Source of the DNA: Aeromicrobium massiliense JC14
GTDB taxonomy: Bacteria; Actinomycetota; Actinomycetes; Propionibacteriales; Nocardioidaceae
DNA: 64,000 nt
Assembly: GCF_000312105.1 (NCBI RefSeq)
Contig: NZ_HE978636.1
Span: 628,534-692,533 of the forward strand
Direction of reading: 5' to 3'
In this document: in pieces, positions 1 to 8,110 of the stretch
Numbering within the stretch: the stretch's first letter is position 1
How the letters are laid out: each line of letters begins with the position of its first letter
The notes under the pieces: model-generated
The model's database searches: none
What the model was told of the DNA's origin: nothing
What the model saw: only the letters and a program-made list of their open reading frames with translations
Program-made: the position numbers and the translations under genes

Positions 1-2
1 GA

Positions 3-1079
3 GTAGCGATCGTGGGCGTCGGCAACTGCGCGACGTCCCTGGTCCAGGGTGTGACGTACTACAAGGACGCGCCGGCCGAGGGCCACGTGCCCGGCCTCAT
101 GCACGTGAAGTTCGGCGAGTACCACGTCAGCGACGTCCAGTTCGTCGCCGCGTTCGACGTCGACGACAAGAAGGTCGGCAAGGACCTCTCCGAGGCCATC
201 GGCGCCTCGGAGAACAACACGATCAAGATCTGCGACGTCCCCACGCTGGGCGTCGAGGTGCAGCGCGGCCACACGCTGGACGGCCTGGGCAAGTACTACC
301 GCGAGACGATCGAGGAGTCGGCCGCCGACCCGGTCGACGTCGTCCGGGTGCTCCAGGAGACGCAGGCCGACGTGCTCGTCTCCTACCTCCCGGTCGGCTC
401 GGAGGAGGCGGACAAGTTCTACGCGCAGTGCGCCATCGACGCGGGCGTCGCCTTCGTCAACGCCCTGCCCGTCTTCATCGCCTCCGACCCCGAGTGGGCC
501 AAGAAGTTCGAGGACGCCGGCGTCCCGATCATCGGCGACGACATCAAGAGCCAGGTCGGCGCGACCATCACGCACCGCGTCATGGCCAAGCTGTTCGAGG
601 ACCGCGGCGTCACGCTGGACCGCACGTACCAGCTGAACGTCGGCGGCAACATGGACTTCAAGAACATGCTCGAGCGCGACCGCCTGGAGTCCAAGAAGGT
701 CTCCAAGACCCAGGCCGTCACGTCGAACCTGACCGGCGAGCTGGCCGGCAAGGTGCACGACCGCAACGTCCACATCGGCCCGAGCGACTACGTCGCGTGG
801 CTGGACGACCGCAAGTGGGCGTACGTGCGCCTCGAGGGCCGCGCCTTCGGCGACGTGCCGCTGAACCTGGAGTACAAGCTCGAGGTCTGGGACTCGCCGA
901 ACTCGGCCGGCATCATCATCGACGCGATCCGCGCGGCGAAGATCGCCAAGGACCGCGGCATCGGCGGCGCGCTGCTGAGCGCCTCGTCCTACCTGATGAA
1001 GAGCCCGCCGGTGCAGCGCGACGACGACCACGGCCGCGCCTCCCTCGAGGCGTTCATTGCGGGCACCGAGGAGCGCTGA
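3..1079 (+). CDS. ino1: Inositol-3-phosphate synthase, 5' end outside window
   Basis: Converts glucose 6-phosphate to 1D-myo-inositol 3-phosphate with NAD, the first step towards phosphatidylinositol and mycothiol in actinobacteria. The open frame enters from the left edge and reads [10 protein letters not shown], the start of the NAD-binding Rossmann fold. Only a handful of N-terminal residues should therefore be missing, and the GTG at 12 is an internal valine. Other family blocks are visible: [22 protein letters not shown] (the conserved region between the cofactor and substrate sites) and the [12 protein letters not shown] segment. About 360 residues is the usual length of the short actinobacterial form. 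A strong terminator follows 22 bp after the stop, so this is the last gene of its transcript. Confidence 0.95.
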   Translation, partial: VAIVGVGNCATSLVQGVTYYKDAPAEGHVPGLMHVKFGEYHVSDVQFVAAFDVDDKKVGKDLSEAIGASENNTIKICDVPTLGVEVQRGHTLDGLGKYYRETIEESAADPVDVVRVLQETQADVLVSYLPVGSEEADKFYAQCAIDAGVAFVNALPVFIASDPEWAKKFEDAGVPIIGDDIKSQVGATITHRVMAKLFEDRGVTLDRTYQLNVGGNMDFKNMLERDRLESKKVSKTQAVTSNLTGELAGKVHDRNVHIGPSDYVAWLDDRKWAYVRLEGRAFGDVPLNLEYKLEVWDSPNSAGIIIDAIRAAKIAKDRGIGGALLSASSYLMKSPPVQRDDDHGRASLEAFIAGTEER

Positions 1080-1101
1080 CCCGCCGCTCGTGACCGCCTG
1101 A

Positions 1102-1137
1102 CGACGGGCCCCCGACCACACGGTCGGGGGCCCGTCG
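1102..1137 (+). terminator. Perfect 16-bp hairpin after ino1
   Basis: Bases 1102-1117 pair perfectly with 1122-1137 around the 4-nt loop ACAC. There is no T tract, as is common in high-GC actinobacteria. It sits between ino1 and the convergent LysR gene and ends 6 bp before the LysR stop, so it probably ends transcription in both directions. Confidence 0.85.
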
Positions 1138-1143
1138 CCGTCC

Positions 1144-2046
1144 CTAGGGTGCGCGGGTGGCCTCGACGGCCACGAGCACCAGCTCGGCGACCGCGTCCGG
1201 GAGGCGCTCGTGCGGCCGCCAGACCGCGGTGAGCGGCCGGCGCAGGTCCAGGTCCAGGTCCACGGGCACCCGCACGAGACGCCCGGTCTCGAGCTCGGCC
1301 ACGACGGCGCGAGCGGGCACCACGGCCGGGCCGATCCCGGCCAGTGCGGCACCGACGAGCGCGGTCGTGCTGCTGGCCTCGAGCGCCACCGCGACCTCCC
1401 GGCGCACCGCGGTCTCGAACGTGCTGCGGGTGCCGCTGCCCGGCTCGCGCATGACCCACGCACGGTCGGCGAGCGCGTCCGCGTCGACCGGGGTCCGCCG
1501 GCGGGCCCACGGGTCGCCCGGCGCGACCACCACCACGAGCCGGTCGTGGCCGATCGTGCGGGTCTGCAGGTCGGTCGGCCGCGTGGCCGTCTCGATGAAG
1601 CCGACCTCGACGGCGCCGGAGCGGACGAGCTCGGCGACGCGGGCGCTGTTGACCACCTGCAGCCTCGGCTGCACGTCCGGACGGCGGGCGCGCAGCTCGG
1701 CGATCCAGCGGGGGAGGAGGAACTCGGCGACCGTGAGGCTCGCGGCGATCGCGACCTCGCCACCGCGCTCGGTGCTCATCGCCGCCAGGCTCTCGCGCAT
1801 CGTGTCGAGGTGGTGCAGGACGGGACGGGCCCAGGCGACGACGGCGTGGCCGTCGGTGGTCAGGCTGGAGCCGCGCGCCGAGCGCTGCACCACCGCGAGC
1901 CGCCACCGCGTCTCGAAGGCACGCACGCGGGCGCTGGCCGCGGGCTGCGTGAGCCCCAGCGCGGACGCCGCCGCGTTGATGCTGCCGCGCTCGTCGAGCG
2001 CGACGAGCAGCCGCAGGGTGGTCACGTCCAGGTCCGGATGAGTCAT
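1144..2046 (-). CDS. LysR-family transcriptional regulator (YeiE-like context)
   Basis: A 300-residue LysR regulator. The N-terminal winged helix-turn-helix is clear: TLRLLVALDERGSINAAAS, then LGLTQPAASARVRAFE as the recognition segment. It is followed by the effector-binding domain (about residues 90-295) with the typical LPRWIAEL, VEVGFIE and VVVVAPGDPWA segments. I chose the ATG at 2046 because it gives the standard LysR N-terminus; the longer upstream frame is non-homologous shadow. The gene is divergent from a YeiH-type transporter 70 bp away. In Escherichia coli the LysR protein YeiE is likewise adjacent to yeiH and responds to sulfite. I infer, from context only, that this regulator controls the neighbouring transporter. 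Confidence 0.9.
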   Translation of the reverse strand: MTHPDLDVTTLRLLVALDERGSINAAASALGLTQPAASARVRAFETRWRLAVVQRSARGSSLTTDGHAVVAWARPVLHHLDTMRESLAAMSTERGGEVAIAASLTVAEFLLPRWIAELRARRPDVQPRLQVVNSARVAELVRSGAVEVGFIETATRPTDLQTRTIGHDRLVVVVAPGDPWARRRTPVDADALADRAWVMREPGSGTRSTFETAVRREVAVALEASSTTALVGAALAGIGPAVVPARAVVAELETGRLVRVPVDLDLDLRRPLTAVWRPHERLPDAVAELVLVAVEATRAP

Positions 2047-2059
2047 CACCTCCGGTGAT
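2045..2059. promoter_or_regulatory. Candidate LysR operator, ATCACC-N3-GGTGAT
   Basis: A perfect 6-bp inverted repeat with a 3-bp centre. It contains the T-N11-A arrangement typical of LysR binding sites (T2046, A2058). It overlaps the start codon of the LysR gene and lies 58 bp before the divergent transporter start, a position suited to autorepression and to control of the divergent gene. Confidence 0.45.
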
Positions 2060-2116
2060 ACCCCGCCGCGACCGTGATGTCTACCGGCCGCGCCGTCGTC
2101 CGGCGACGGTGGAGGG

Positions 2117-3094
2117 GTGCTGCTGCCCACCCCGTCCCGTCGCGTGCCGACCGCCGTGCTCCTGCTGGCCGCCGGCGGCGCGTCCCTCGGCATGGGCCTC
2201 CTCGTCCCGGCGCTGGGCCCGCTGCTGGTGGCGCTCGCGCTGGGCGCGGCGGTCGCGGCCACGCCGTGGGCGGGCCACGCGCGCCTGGCCGGGCACGCGC
2301 CGGTCACCCGCGTCCTGCTGCGGTCCGGCGTCGTGCTGCTCGGCCTGCGGCTCCCGCTCGGCGACGTCGTCGACGTCGGGGCCGGTGGCCTCGTGGTGGT
2401 GGTGCTGACCCTGGCCACGACGTTCGCCGTCACCACGCTCGCCGGACGGGTGCTGGGGGTGGAGCGCGGGCTCACGGCGCTGGTCGCGACCGGCTTCTCG
2501 GTCTGCGGGGCGGCGGCGGTGGCGGCGGTCGACGACGCCGTCCGGGCGCGCCAGCGCGACGTCGCCCTGGCCGTGGCCCTCGTGACAGTGCACGGGACGG
2601 CCCTCGTCCTGCTCCTGCCCTGGACCGCGGGGCGGCTCGGGCTGGACGACCGCCAGGCGGCGGTCTGGGCGGGCGCGAGCATCCACGAGGTCGGTCAGGT
2701 CGTCGCGGCCGCCGCGCTGCTCGGTCCCGGCGCCCTCGCGGTCGCCACCGCGGTCAAGCTGGCCCGCGTGCTTCTGCTCGCCCCGGTCTACGCCGTGGTG
2801 GCGCGCGGCACGGCGGCTCCGGACCAGCCGCGCGGCGGCCCACCGGTGCCGTGGTTCGTGATCGGCTTCGCCCTCGCCGTCGCGGTGCGCTCGGCCGGGG
2901 TGCTGCCCACGGCGGTGCTGGACGTCGCGGACGGGGCGACGACGGTGCTGCTGGCCGCCGCGATGTTCGGTCTCGGGCTCGGGCTGCGGGTGCGCGACCT
3001 GCTGCCGCTGCCGCGCGGCGTGCTCGCGCTCAGCGCGGTGGCCACCGCGACGGTCACCGGCACGTCGCTGCTGCTCGTCCTCGCCCTGGTCTGA
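2117..3094 (+). CDS. YeiH/UPF0324 family putative sulfate or sulfite exporter
   Basis: A 325-residue polytopic membrane protein with about 10 hydrophobic segments. Family blocks are GFSVCGAAAVAAV (a re-entrant, conserved 'CG' segment), GASIHEVGQVVAA and KLARVLLLAPV, diagnostic of PF03601 (YeiH). The family is annotated as a putative sulfate exporter, though its substrate is poorly established. The start is uncertain: GTG 2117 follows a GGAGG motif at only 1-nt spacing, and GTG codons slightly downstream are alternatives. It is divergent from the LysR gene and its stop lies one base before the stop of the convergent TetR gene. Export of sulfur oxyanions is a family-level inference. Confidence 0.85.
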   Translation: MLLPTPSRRVPTAVLLLAAGGASLGMGLLVPALGPLLVALALGAAVAATPWAGHARLAGHAPVTRVLLRSGVVLLGLRLPLGDVVDVGAGGLVVVVLTLATTFAVTTLAGRVLGVERGLTALVATGFSVCGAAAVAAVDDAVRARQRDVALAVALVTVHGTALVLLLPWTAGRLGLDDRQAAVWAGASIHEVGQVVAAAALLGPGALAVATAVKLARVLLLAPVYAVVARGTAAPDQPRGGPPVPWFVIGFALAVAVRSAGVLPTAVLDVADGATTVLLAAAMFGLGLGLRVRDLLPLPRGVLALSAVATATVTGTSLLLVLALV

Positions 3095-3095
3095 G

Positions 3096-3728
3096 CTATC
3101 CCCCCAGCAGCGCGGCCAGCGCGCGGCGCATCGCGGCGCTGGCGGTGGCGACGTCGAGCCCGAGGTCGTCGCGCATGAGCGACCAGGAGTTCCAGCTCGC
3201 CGCGACCGTCAGCGCGAGGGCCTGGGTCTCACGGTCCGCGGGACCGAGCGTCGCCAGCTCCCCGGCGAAGACCTCCTCGACGTCGTCGCGCACACGCTGG
3301 ACGTGGTGGCGCCGGCTCGCCTGGAGCGCCGCGGAGAACGGCTCGGCCAGGGCGGCCGACCGCGCGGCGGGAGCGATGTTCTCCAGCCGCCGGGCCCGCT
3401 CGGCGACGAAGCGGTCCAGCCGCTCGTCCAGCGCCAGGGTCGGCTCGACCTGCTCGCGCAGCTCCCAGTCCGAGCGCAGCCAGTAGTCGGTCGTCGCGTC
3501 GAGCAGCCCCTCCATGTCGCCGAACGCGACCCACAGGGTGCGCACGGAGACCCCGGCCCGCTCGGCGATCGTCTGCGCCGTCGGCTTGAGGTCGCCCTCG
3601 CGCAGCAGCGCGGAGTGCGCGTCGACGATGCTGCGCCGGGTGCGCTCGCCGCGCAGCCGGCGGCCGTCGCTCTGGCGCAGCGCCTCGGGCCGCAGACGGG
3701 GCGAGGGGTGTTCCACGGGGGACAGCAT
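3096..3728 (-). CDS. TetR-family transcriptional regulator
   Basis: A 210-residue TetR repressor. The N-terminal helix-turn-helix reads RRSIVDAHSALL, TIAERAGVSVRTLWVAFGD, followed by a helical ligand-binding C-terminal half. The frame can be extended 18 codons to GTG 3782. However, that extension would be encoded by the operator-like palindrome at 3742-3764 and has no counterpart in normal TetR N-termini, so I prefer ATG 3728, although no strong ribosome binding site is visible there. It is divergent from the liv/acyl-CoA ligase operon, whose -35 box abuts the palindrome. It is thus very likely that operon's repressor, with an acyl-CoA-type or acid ligand (inferred). Confidence 0.88.
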   Translation of the reverse strand: MLSPVEHPSPRLRPEALRQSDGRRLRGERTRRSIVDAHSALLREGDLKPTAQTIAERAGVSVRTLWVAFGDMEGLLDATTDYWLRSDWELREQVEPTLALDERLDRFVAERARRLENIAPAARSAALAEPFSAALQASRRHHVQRVRDDVEEVFAGELATLGPADRETQALALTVAASWNSWSLMRDDLGLDVATASAAMRRALAALLGG

Positions 3729-3741
3729 GCCGTGCCCGGCA

Positions 3742-3764
3742 AAGTTGCACCACCCCTGCAACTT
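3742..3764. promoter_or_regulatory. TetR operator candidate AAGTTGCA-N7-TGCAACTT
   Basis: A perfect 8+8 bp inverted repeat with a 7-bp centre between the TetR gene and the liv operon. Its right end shares two bases with the -35 hexamer of the proposed livF promoter, so repressor binding would exclude RNA polymerase. The size (23 bp) and position fit a TetR dimer or pair of dimers. Confidence 0.7.
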
Positions 3765-3792
3765 GTCAGTGACCCGCACCACTCTCTAGCGT
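3763..3792 (+). promoter_or_regulatory. Promoter of the livF operon
   Basis: TTGTCA (3763-3768) and TAGCGT (3787-3792) are separated by 18 bp, giving a start near 3799 and a short leader with a GGGAGAG ribosome binding site at 3811-3817 before GTG 3821. Confidence 0.5.
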
Positions 3793-3820
3793 CCGGCACA
3801 ACCACCAGGCGGGAGAGAAC

Positions 3821-4600
3821 GTGCTGTCGGTCCAGAACCTCGAGGTCGTCTACCACGACGTCGTGCTCGTGCTGCGAGGAGTGAGTCTCGACGTGCCGGA
3901 CGGCGCGATCGTGGCCCTGCTCGGCGCGAACGGCGCGGGCAAGACGACCCTGCTGCGGGCCCTGTCGGGCCTGCTCGACGTCCACGACGGGAAGGTGACG
4001 AAGGGGCAGGTGCTGCTCGACGGCACCGCGATCGAGCGCTGGCCGGCGCCGCGCATCGTCCAGGCCGGGCTCAGCCAGGTCCTGGAGGGCCGCCGGGTCT
4101 TCGCCGAGTTCACCGTCGAGGAGAACCTGCGGGTCGGCGGGCACAGCCACCCCGACGGCCTCGACGGCGCCATCGGGGAGGTGTACGAGCTCTTCCCCGT
4201 GCTCAAGGAGCGCAAGGACCGCACGGCCGGCTACCTGTCCGGCGGCGAGCAGCAGATGCTGGCCATGGGCCGCGCGCTCGTCGCCCGGCCGAAGCTGCTG
4301 CTGCTCGACGAGCCCAGCCTCGGCCTCGCCCCGCGCATCGTGCAGCAGATCGCCGAGATCGTGCAGGAGATCAACGCCCGCGGCACCACCGTGCTGCTGG
4401 TCGAGCAGAACGCCACCATGGCGCTCTCCATCGCCCAGCACGGCTACGTCATGGAGCACGGCAAGATCGTCATGGACAAGCCGGCCGCCGCGCTCCTGGA
4501 CGACGACGACATCCGCGACTTCTACCTGGGACGCGGCGAGCTGGCCACCTCGTACCGCGACGTCAAGCACTACAAGCGCCGCAAGAGGTGGTTGTCATGA
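3821..4600 (+). CDS. livF: Branched-chain amino acid-type ABC transporter ATPase LivF
   Basis: Cytoplasmic ATPase of a HAAT-type ABC importer, 259 residues. Walker A is GANGAGKTT, the signature is YLSGGEQQM, Walker B is LLLLDEPSLGLAP, and the switch histidine follows in the LVEQNAT context, all as in LivF. The C-terminus (YRDVKHYKRRKRW) is longer and more basic than in E. coli LivF. It starts with GTG after GGGAGAG and ends with an ATGA overlap into livG. Because an acyl-CoA ligase sits inside the operon, the true cargo is probably an organic or fatty acid rather than leucine (inference). Confidence 0.93.
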   Translation: MLSVQNLEVVYHDVVLVLRGVSLDVPDGAIVALLGANGAGKTTLLRALSGLLDVHDGKVTKGQVLLDGTAIERWPAPRIVQAGLSQVLEGRRVFAEFTVEENLRVGGHSHPDGLDGAIGEVYELFPVLKERKDRTAGYLSGGEQQMLAMGRALVARPKLLLLDEPSLGLAPRIVQQIAEIVQEINARGTTVLLVEQNATMALSIAQHGYVMEHGKIVMDKPAAALLDDDDIRDFYLGRGELATSYRDVKHYKRRKRWLS

Positions 4601-5382
4601 GTCCCGACCCGATCCTGCAGGTCCACGACGTCGAGCTGCGGTTCGCCGGCGTCACCGCCCTGAGCGGCGTGACCTTCGACGTCCTGCCCGGCGAGCTGTT
4701 CGCCGTCATCGGCCCCAACGGCGCCGGCAAGACGTCCATCTTCAACGTGCTGTCGGGGGTGTACCGGCCCCAGCAGGGCAGCGTCCGGTTCGACGGGCAC
4801 GAGCTCGTCGGCGTCCGGCCGCCGCGCATCGCCGCGATGGGCGTCGCCCGCACCTTCCAGAACATCGAGCTGTTCACCAACCTCGACCTGGTCGACAACC
4901 TCATGCTCGGGCGCCACCACCACCTCGGCTACGGCTGGCCGGCGGCTGTCGCGTGGTGGGGCAAGGCCCGCAACGCGGAGGTCGCGAACCGCCGCCGCGT
5001 CGAGGAGATCGTCGACTTCCTGGAGATCGAGGCCTACCGCGGCATGCCGGTCGGGATGCTGCCCTACGGCGTCCAGAAGCGCATCGAGCTCGGCCGCGCG
5101 CTGGCGATGGAGCCGCGGCTGCTGCTGCTCGACGAGCCGGTCGCCGGCATGAACGGCGAGGAGACCGAGGACATGGCCCGGTTCATCCTCGACGTCCGCG
5201 ACGAGCTGGGCATCGCCATGATCCTCGTCGAGCACGACATGGGCCTGGTCATGGACCTGGCCGACCGGGTGATGGCGATGGACTTCGGCCGGCCGCTCGT
5301 CACCGGCACCCCCACCCAGGTGCAGGAGCACCCCGACGTCGTGGCGGCCTACCTCGGCCTGCCCGCGAAGGAGGACGCGTGA
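4597..5382 (+). CDS. livG: Branched-chain amino acid-type ABC transporter ATPase LivG
   Basis: Second ATPase of the importer, 261 residues. Walker A is GPNGAGKTS; the LivG-specific block MGVARTFQNIELF follows. The signature region LPYGVQKRIELGRAL replaces LSGGQ, as is usual in this family, with Walker B LLLLDEPVAGMN and EHDMGLVM at the switch. The ATG at 4597 overlaps the livF stop and has AGAGG 8 nt upstream; an in-frame GTG at 4588 is less well placed. It ends with a GTGA overlap into the acyl-CoA ligase. Confidence 0.93.
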   Translation: MSPDPILQVHDVELRFAGVTALSGVTFDVLPGELFAVIGPNGAGKTSIFNVLSGVYRPQQGSVRFDGHELVGVRPPRIAAMGVARTFQNIELFTNLDLVDNLMLGRHHHLGYGWPAAVAWWGKARNAEVANRRRVEEIVDFLEIEAYRGMPVGMLPYGVQKRIELGRALAMEPRLLLLDEPVAGMNGEETEDMARFILDVRDELGIAMILVEHDMGLVMDLADRVMAMDFGRPLVTGTPTQVQEHPDVVAAYLGLPAKEDA

Positions 5383-7217
5383 GCGAGCCGACCAGCCTGG
5401 CCCAGCGGGTCAGGGAGCACGCCCGCCGCACGCCCGACCGGGTGTGCCTGCGGGAGAAGAACCTCGGCCTGTGGGAGGAGGTGACCTGGGAGCAGTACTG
5501 GGCCACCGCCGCCCGCGTCGGCCACGCGCTGCTCGCGCTCGGCGTCCGGCCCGGCGACCGGGTCGCGATCCACAGCGAGAACCGGCGCGAGTGGCTCTAC
5601 ACCGACGTCGGCACCACCGCGGTGCGCGCCGCGACGGTGGGCCTGTACCCGACCAACCCGGCACCGGAGGTGCTGCACGTGCTGCGCGACAGCGGCGCCA
5701 CCGTGGTCGTCGTCGAGGACCAGGAGCAGCTGGACAAGACGATGGAGGTCGTCGAGCAGCTGCCCGACCTGCGTCACGTCGTCCACCTCGAGCACCGCGG
5801 CATCACCGGCCGGTACGACGACCCGCGGCTGATGTCGTGGGACGCGTTCCTGGCGCTCGGCGACGAGCACGCCGCCGCGCACCCCGGGGCGGTCGACGCG
5901 CTCACCGACGCCGCCGAGCCCGCCGACCTGGCCACGCTCGTCTACACGTCCGGCACCACCGGCCCGCCGAAGGGCGCGATGCTGACCGTCGCGAACGTGG
6001 AGTTCGTCGTCCGCACGATCCAGCAGTCCGAGTCGTTCGTCAGCCCGCCGGCCGGGCCGAAGGACGTCGTGCTGTCCTACCTGCCGCTGTGCCACGTCGC
6101 GGAGCGGGTCTTCACGACCTGGTTCAACGCCGGGCTCGGCACCCAGGTCTGCTTCGCCGAGTCGATCGACACCGTCCAGCAGAACCTGCGCGAGGTGCAG
6201 CCGACGCTGCTGTTCGCGGTGCCGCGCATCTGGGAGAAGATCGTCGCCGGCGTCCACGTCCGCATGACCGGCGCCTCGCGGCTCAAGCGGGCCACGTTCG
6301 GCTTCTGGATGAAGGTCGCCGCCGGCATCGGCCGCGAGCTGGTCCAGAACCAGGGCCGGCACACCTGGCGCACGCGGCTCAAGTACGCCGCCGGCTGGGT
6401 GTTCGTCTACCGCCCGCTCAAGGAGCGGCTCGGCCTGGCCCACGTGCGGTACGCCGCCTCGGGCGCCGCGCCGATCTCCCCCGAGGTGCTCGTCTTCTTC
6501 ATGGGTCTCGGCGTGCCGATGCACGAGGTGTACGGCATGACCGAGAACAGCGCCGTCGCCACCGCCAACATGACCGGACGCGTCAAGGTCGGCACCGTCG
6601 GTGAGGCCCAGCCGGGCGTCGAGGTCAAGATCGCGGCCGACGGCGAGGTCCTCACCCGGCACGACGGCACCTTCGCCGGCTACTGGAACAACCCCGAGGC
6701 CACGGCGCGCACGATCGACGCCGACGGCTGGCTGCACACCGGCGACGTCGGCGAGTGGGTCGACGGCACGCACCTGCGGATCACCGACCGGATCAAGGAC
6801 ATCATCATCACCTCCGGCGGCAAGAACATCTCGCCCAGCGAGCTGGAGAACGCGCTCAAGGCGTCCCCCTACGTCAAGGAGGCGATCGTCGTGGGCGACC
6901 GTCGCAAGTACCTGACCGCGCTGGTCGGGATCGAGCTCGACACCGTCGGCAGCTGGGCCCAGCAGCGGCGCCTGGCCTTCACCACCTACCGCGACCTCAC
7001 CGAGAAGCCCGAGGTCCGCGCCCTGGTGCAGCAGGTCGTCGACGAGGTCAACACCGCCTTCGCCGCCGTGGAGACGATCAAGCGCTTCACGCTGCTGCCC
7101 AAGGAGCTCGACCACGACGAGGGCGAGCTGACCGCCACCCAGAAGGTGAAGCGCTCGGTGATCGCCGAGCGGTTCGCCGACCAGATCGAGCAGATGTACG
7201 CCGGGAGCCCCCAGTGA
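5379..7217 (+). CDS. Long-chain fatty-acid/acyl-CoA synthetase (AMP-binding, FadD15-like)
   Basis: Adenylate-forming ligase, 612 residues, converting an acid plus ATP and CoA into acyl-CoA. Motifs: P-loop-like YTSGTTGPPKGAML, YGMTENS (A5), GWLHTGDVGEW (A7), DRIKDIIITSGGKNISPSE (A8 hinge) and a C-terminal TQKVKR lysine. The insert of about 60 residues around the FWMKVAAGIGRE segment is typical of long-chain FadD15-type enzymes. The GTG start overlaps the livG stop and has AAGGAG upstream; the much longer upstream frame is spurious. Its place between livG and livH indicates that the imported compound is activated on entry. The exact substrate (fatty, aromatic or sterol-derived acid) cannot be read from sequence. 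Confidence 0.92.
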   Translation: MSEPTSLAQRVREHARRTPDRVCLREKNLGLWEEVTWEQYWATAARVGHALLALGVRPGDRVAIHSENRREWLYTDVGTTAVRAATVGLYPTNPAPEVLHVLRDSGATVVVVEDQEQLDKTMEVVEQLPDLRHVVHLEHRGITGRYDDPRLMSWDAFLALGDEHAAAHPGAVDALTDAAEPADLATLVYTSGTTGPPKGAMLTVANVEFVVRTIQQSESFVSPPAGPKDVVLSYLPLCHVAERVFTTWFNAGLGTQVCFAESIDTVQQNLREVQPTLLFAVPRIWEKIVAGVHVRMTGASRLKRATFGFWMKVAAGIGRELVQNQGRHTWRTRLKYAAGWVFVYRPLKERLGLAHVRYAASGAAPISPEVLVFFMGLGVPMHEVYGMTENSAVATANMTGRVKVGTVGEAQPGVEVKIAADGEVLTRHDGTFAGYWNNPEATARTIDADGWLHTGDVGEWVDGTHLRITDRIKDIIITSGGKNISPSELENALKASPYVKEAIVVGDRRKYLTALVGIELDTVGSWAQQRRLAFTTYRDLTEKPEVRALVQQVVDEVNTAFAAVETIKRFTLLPKELDHDEGELTATQKVKRSVIAERFADQIEQMYAGSPQ

Positions 7218-8110
7218 CCGACTTCCTGCAGGCACTCGTCAACGGCCTCGGCCAGGGCTCGGTCTACGCCCTGCTCGCCCTGGGCTACGTGATGATCTAC
7301 AAGGCCACGAAGGTGATCAGCTTCGCCCAGCCGTCGCTGATGATCATCGGCGGGCTGTTCGCCTACCACTTCACCCGCGTGTGGGAGCTGCCCTTCTGGG
7401 TCGGGCTCGTCATGGCCACGCTGTGCGGCGCGGTGCTCGGCATGGTGGTGGAGCGGCTCGCGATGCGCCCGATGGTCGGCAAGCCGGTGTTCACGCTGGC
7501 GATCATCACCATCGGCGTCGACATCGTGCTGCGCATCATCGCCAACCGGTACATCGGCGTGCAGTCCAAGATCGTCGAGTTCCCCGGCGGCTCGCAGCGC
7601 TACTCCGTCGGCGGCGTCTCGATCTCGCACCAGACGCTCGGGCTCATGGTGGTCACCGCGGTGGTGGTGGTCGGCCTGCTGACCTTCTTCCGCAAGTCGC
7701 GGACCGGCCTGGCCATGCGGGCGACCGCGCTGGACCAGGAGACCGCGCTCGCCCAGGGCATCAAGGTCGGCACGATGTTCGCCCTGGCCTGGGCGATCGC
7801 CGGCGGGCTGGCCGCGATCGCCGGCACCTTCGTCGCCACGCAGGCGGCCGGCATCGAGCAGACCACCTGGATCATCGCGCTCAAGGCCCTGCCGGCGATC
7901 ATCATCGGCGGCCTTGAGTCGATCAACGGCGCCGTCATCGGCGGCCTGGCCGTCGGCGTCGTGGAGGCGCTCACCGCGGTCTACCAGCCCGACGTCGCCC
8001 CGTGGCTCGGCGCCAACTTCGCCCTCGTCGCGCCCTACGCCCTCATGTTCGCCGTCCTGCTCGTGCGTCCGTACGGCCTGTTCGGCCAGAAGGAGGTGGA
8101 GCGCGTATGA
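7214..8110 (+). CDS. livH: Branched-chain amino acid-type ABC permease LivH
   Basis: Inner-membrane permease, 298 residues, about eight membrane segments. LivH blocks include LVNGLGQGSVYALLALGYVMIYKA near the N-terminus, the EAA-like cytoplasmic region and the GGLESINGAVIGGLAVGVVE loop near the C-terminus. The GTG start lies in a 4-nt overlap with the ligase stop, and the gene ends with an ATGA overlap into livM. It forms the translocation pore with LivM. Confidence 0.93.
   Translation: MTDFLQALVNGLGQGSVYALLALGYVMIYKATKVISFAQPSLMIIGGLFAYHFTRVWELPFWVGLVMATLCGAVLGMVVERLAMRPMVGKPVFTLAIITIGVDIVLRIIANRYIGVQSKIVEFPGGSQRYSVGGVSISHQTLGLMVVTAVVVVGLLTFFRKSRTGLAMRATALDQETALAQGIKVGTMFALAWAIAGGLAAIAGTFVATQAAGIEQTTWIIALKALPAIIIGGLESINGAVIGGLAVGVVEALTAVYQPDVAPWLGANFALVAPYALMFAVLLVRPYGLFGQKEVERV

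Noticed and set aside
2055..3486. Plus-strand frames overlapping the YeiH gene in other phases
   Set aside because: Arg/Ala-rich shadows; the YeiH frame contains the family motifs.
3729..3782. N-terminal extension of the TetR gene to GTG 3782
   Set aside because: It would translate the operator palindrome and has no TetR-like counterpart; ATG 3728 preferred, though not proven.
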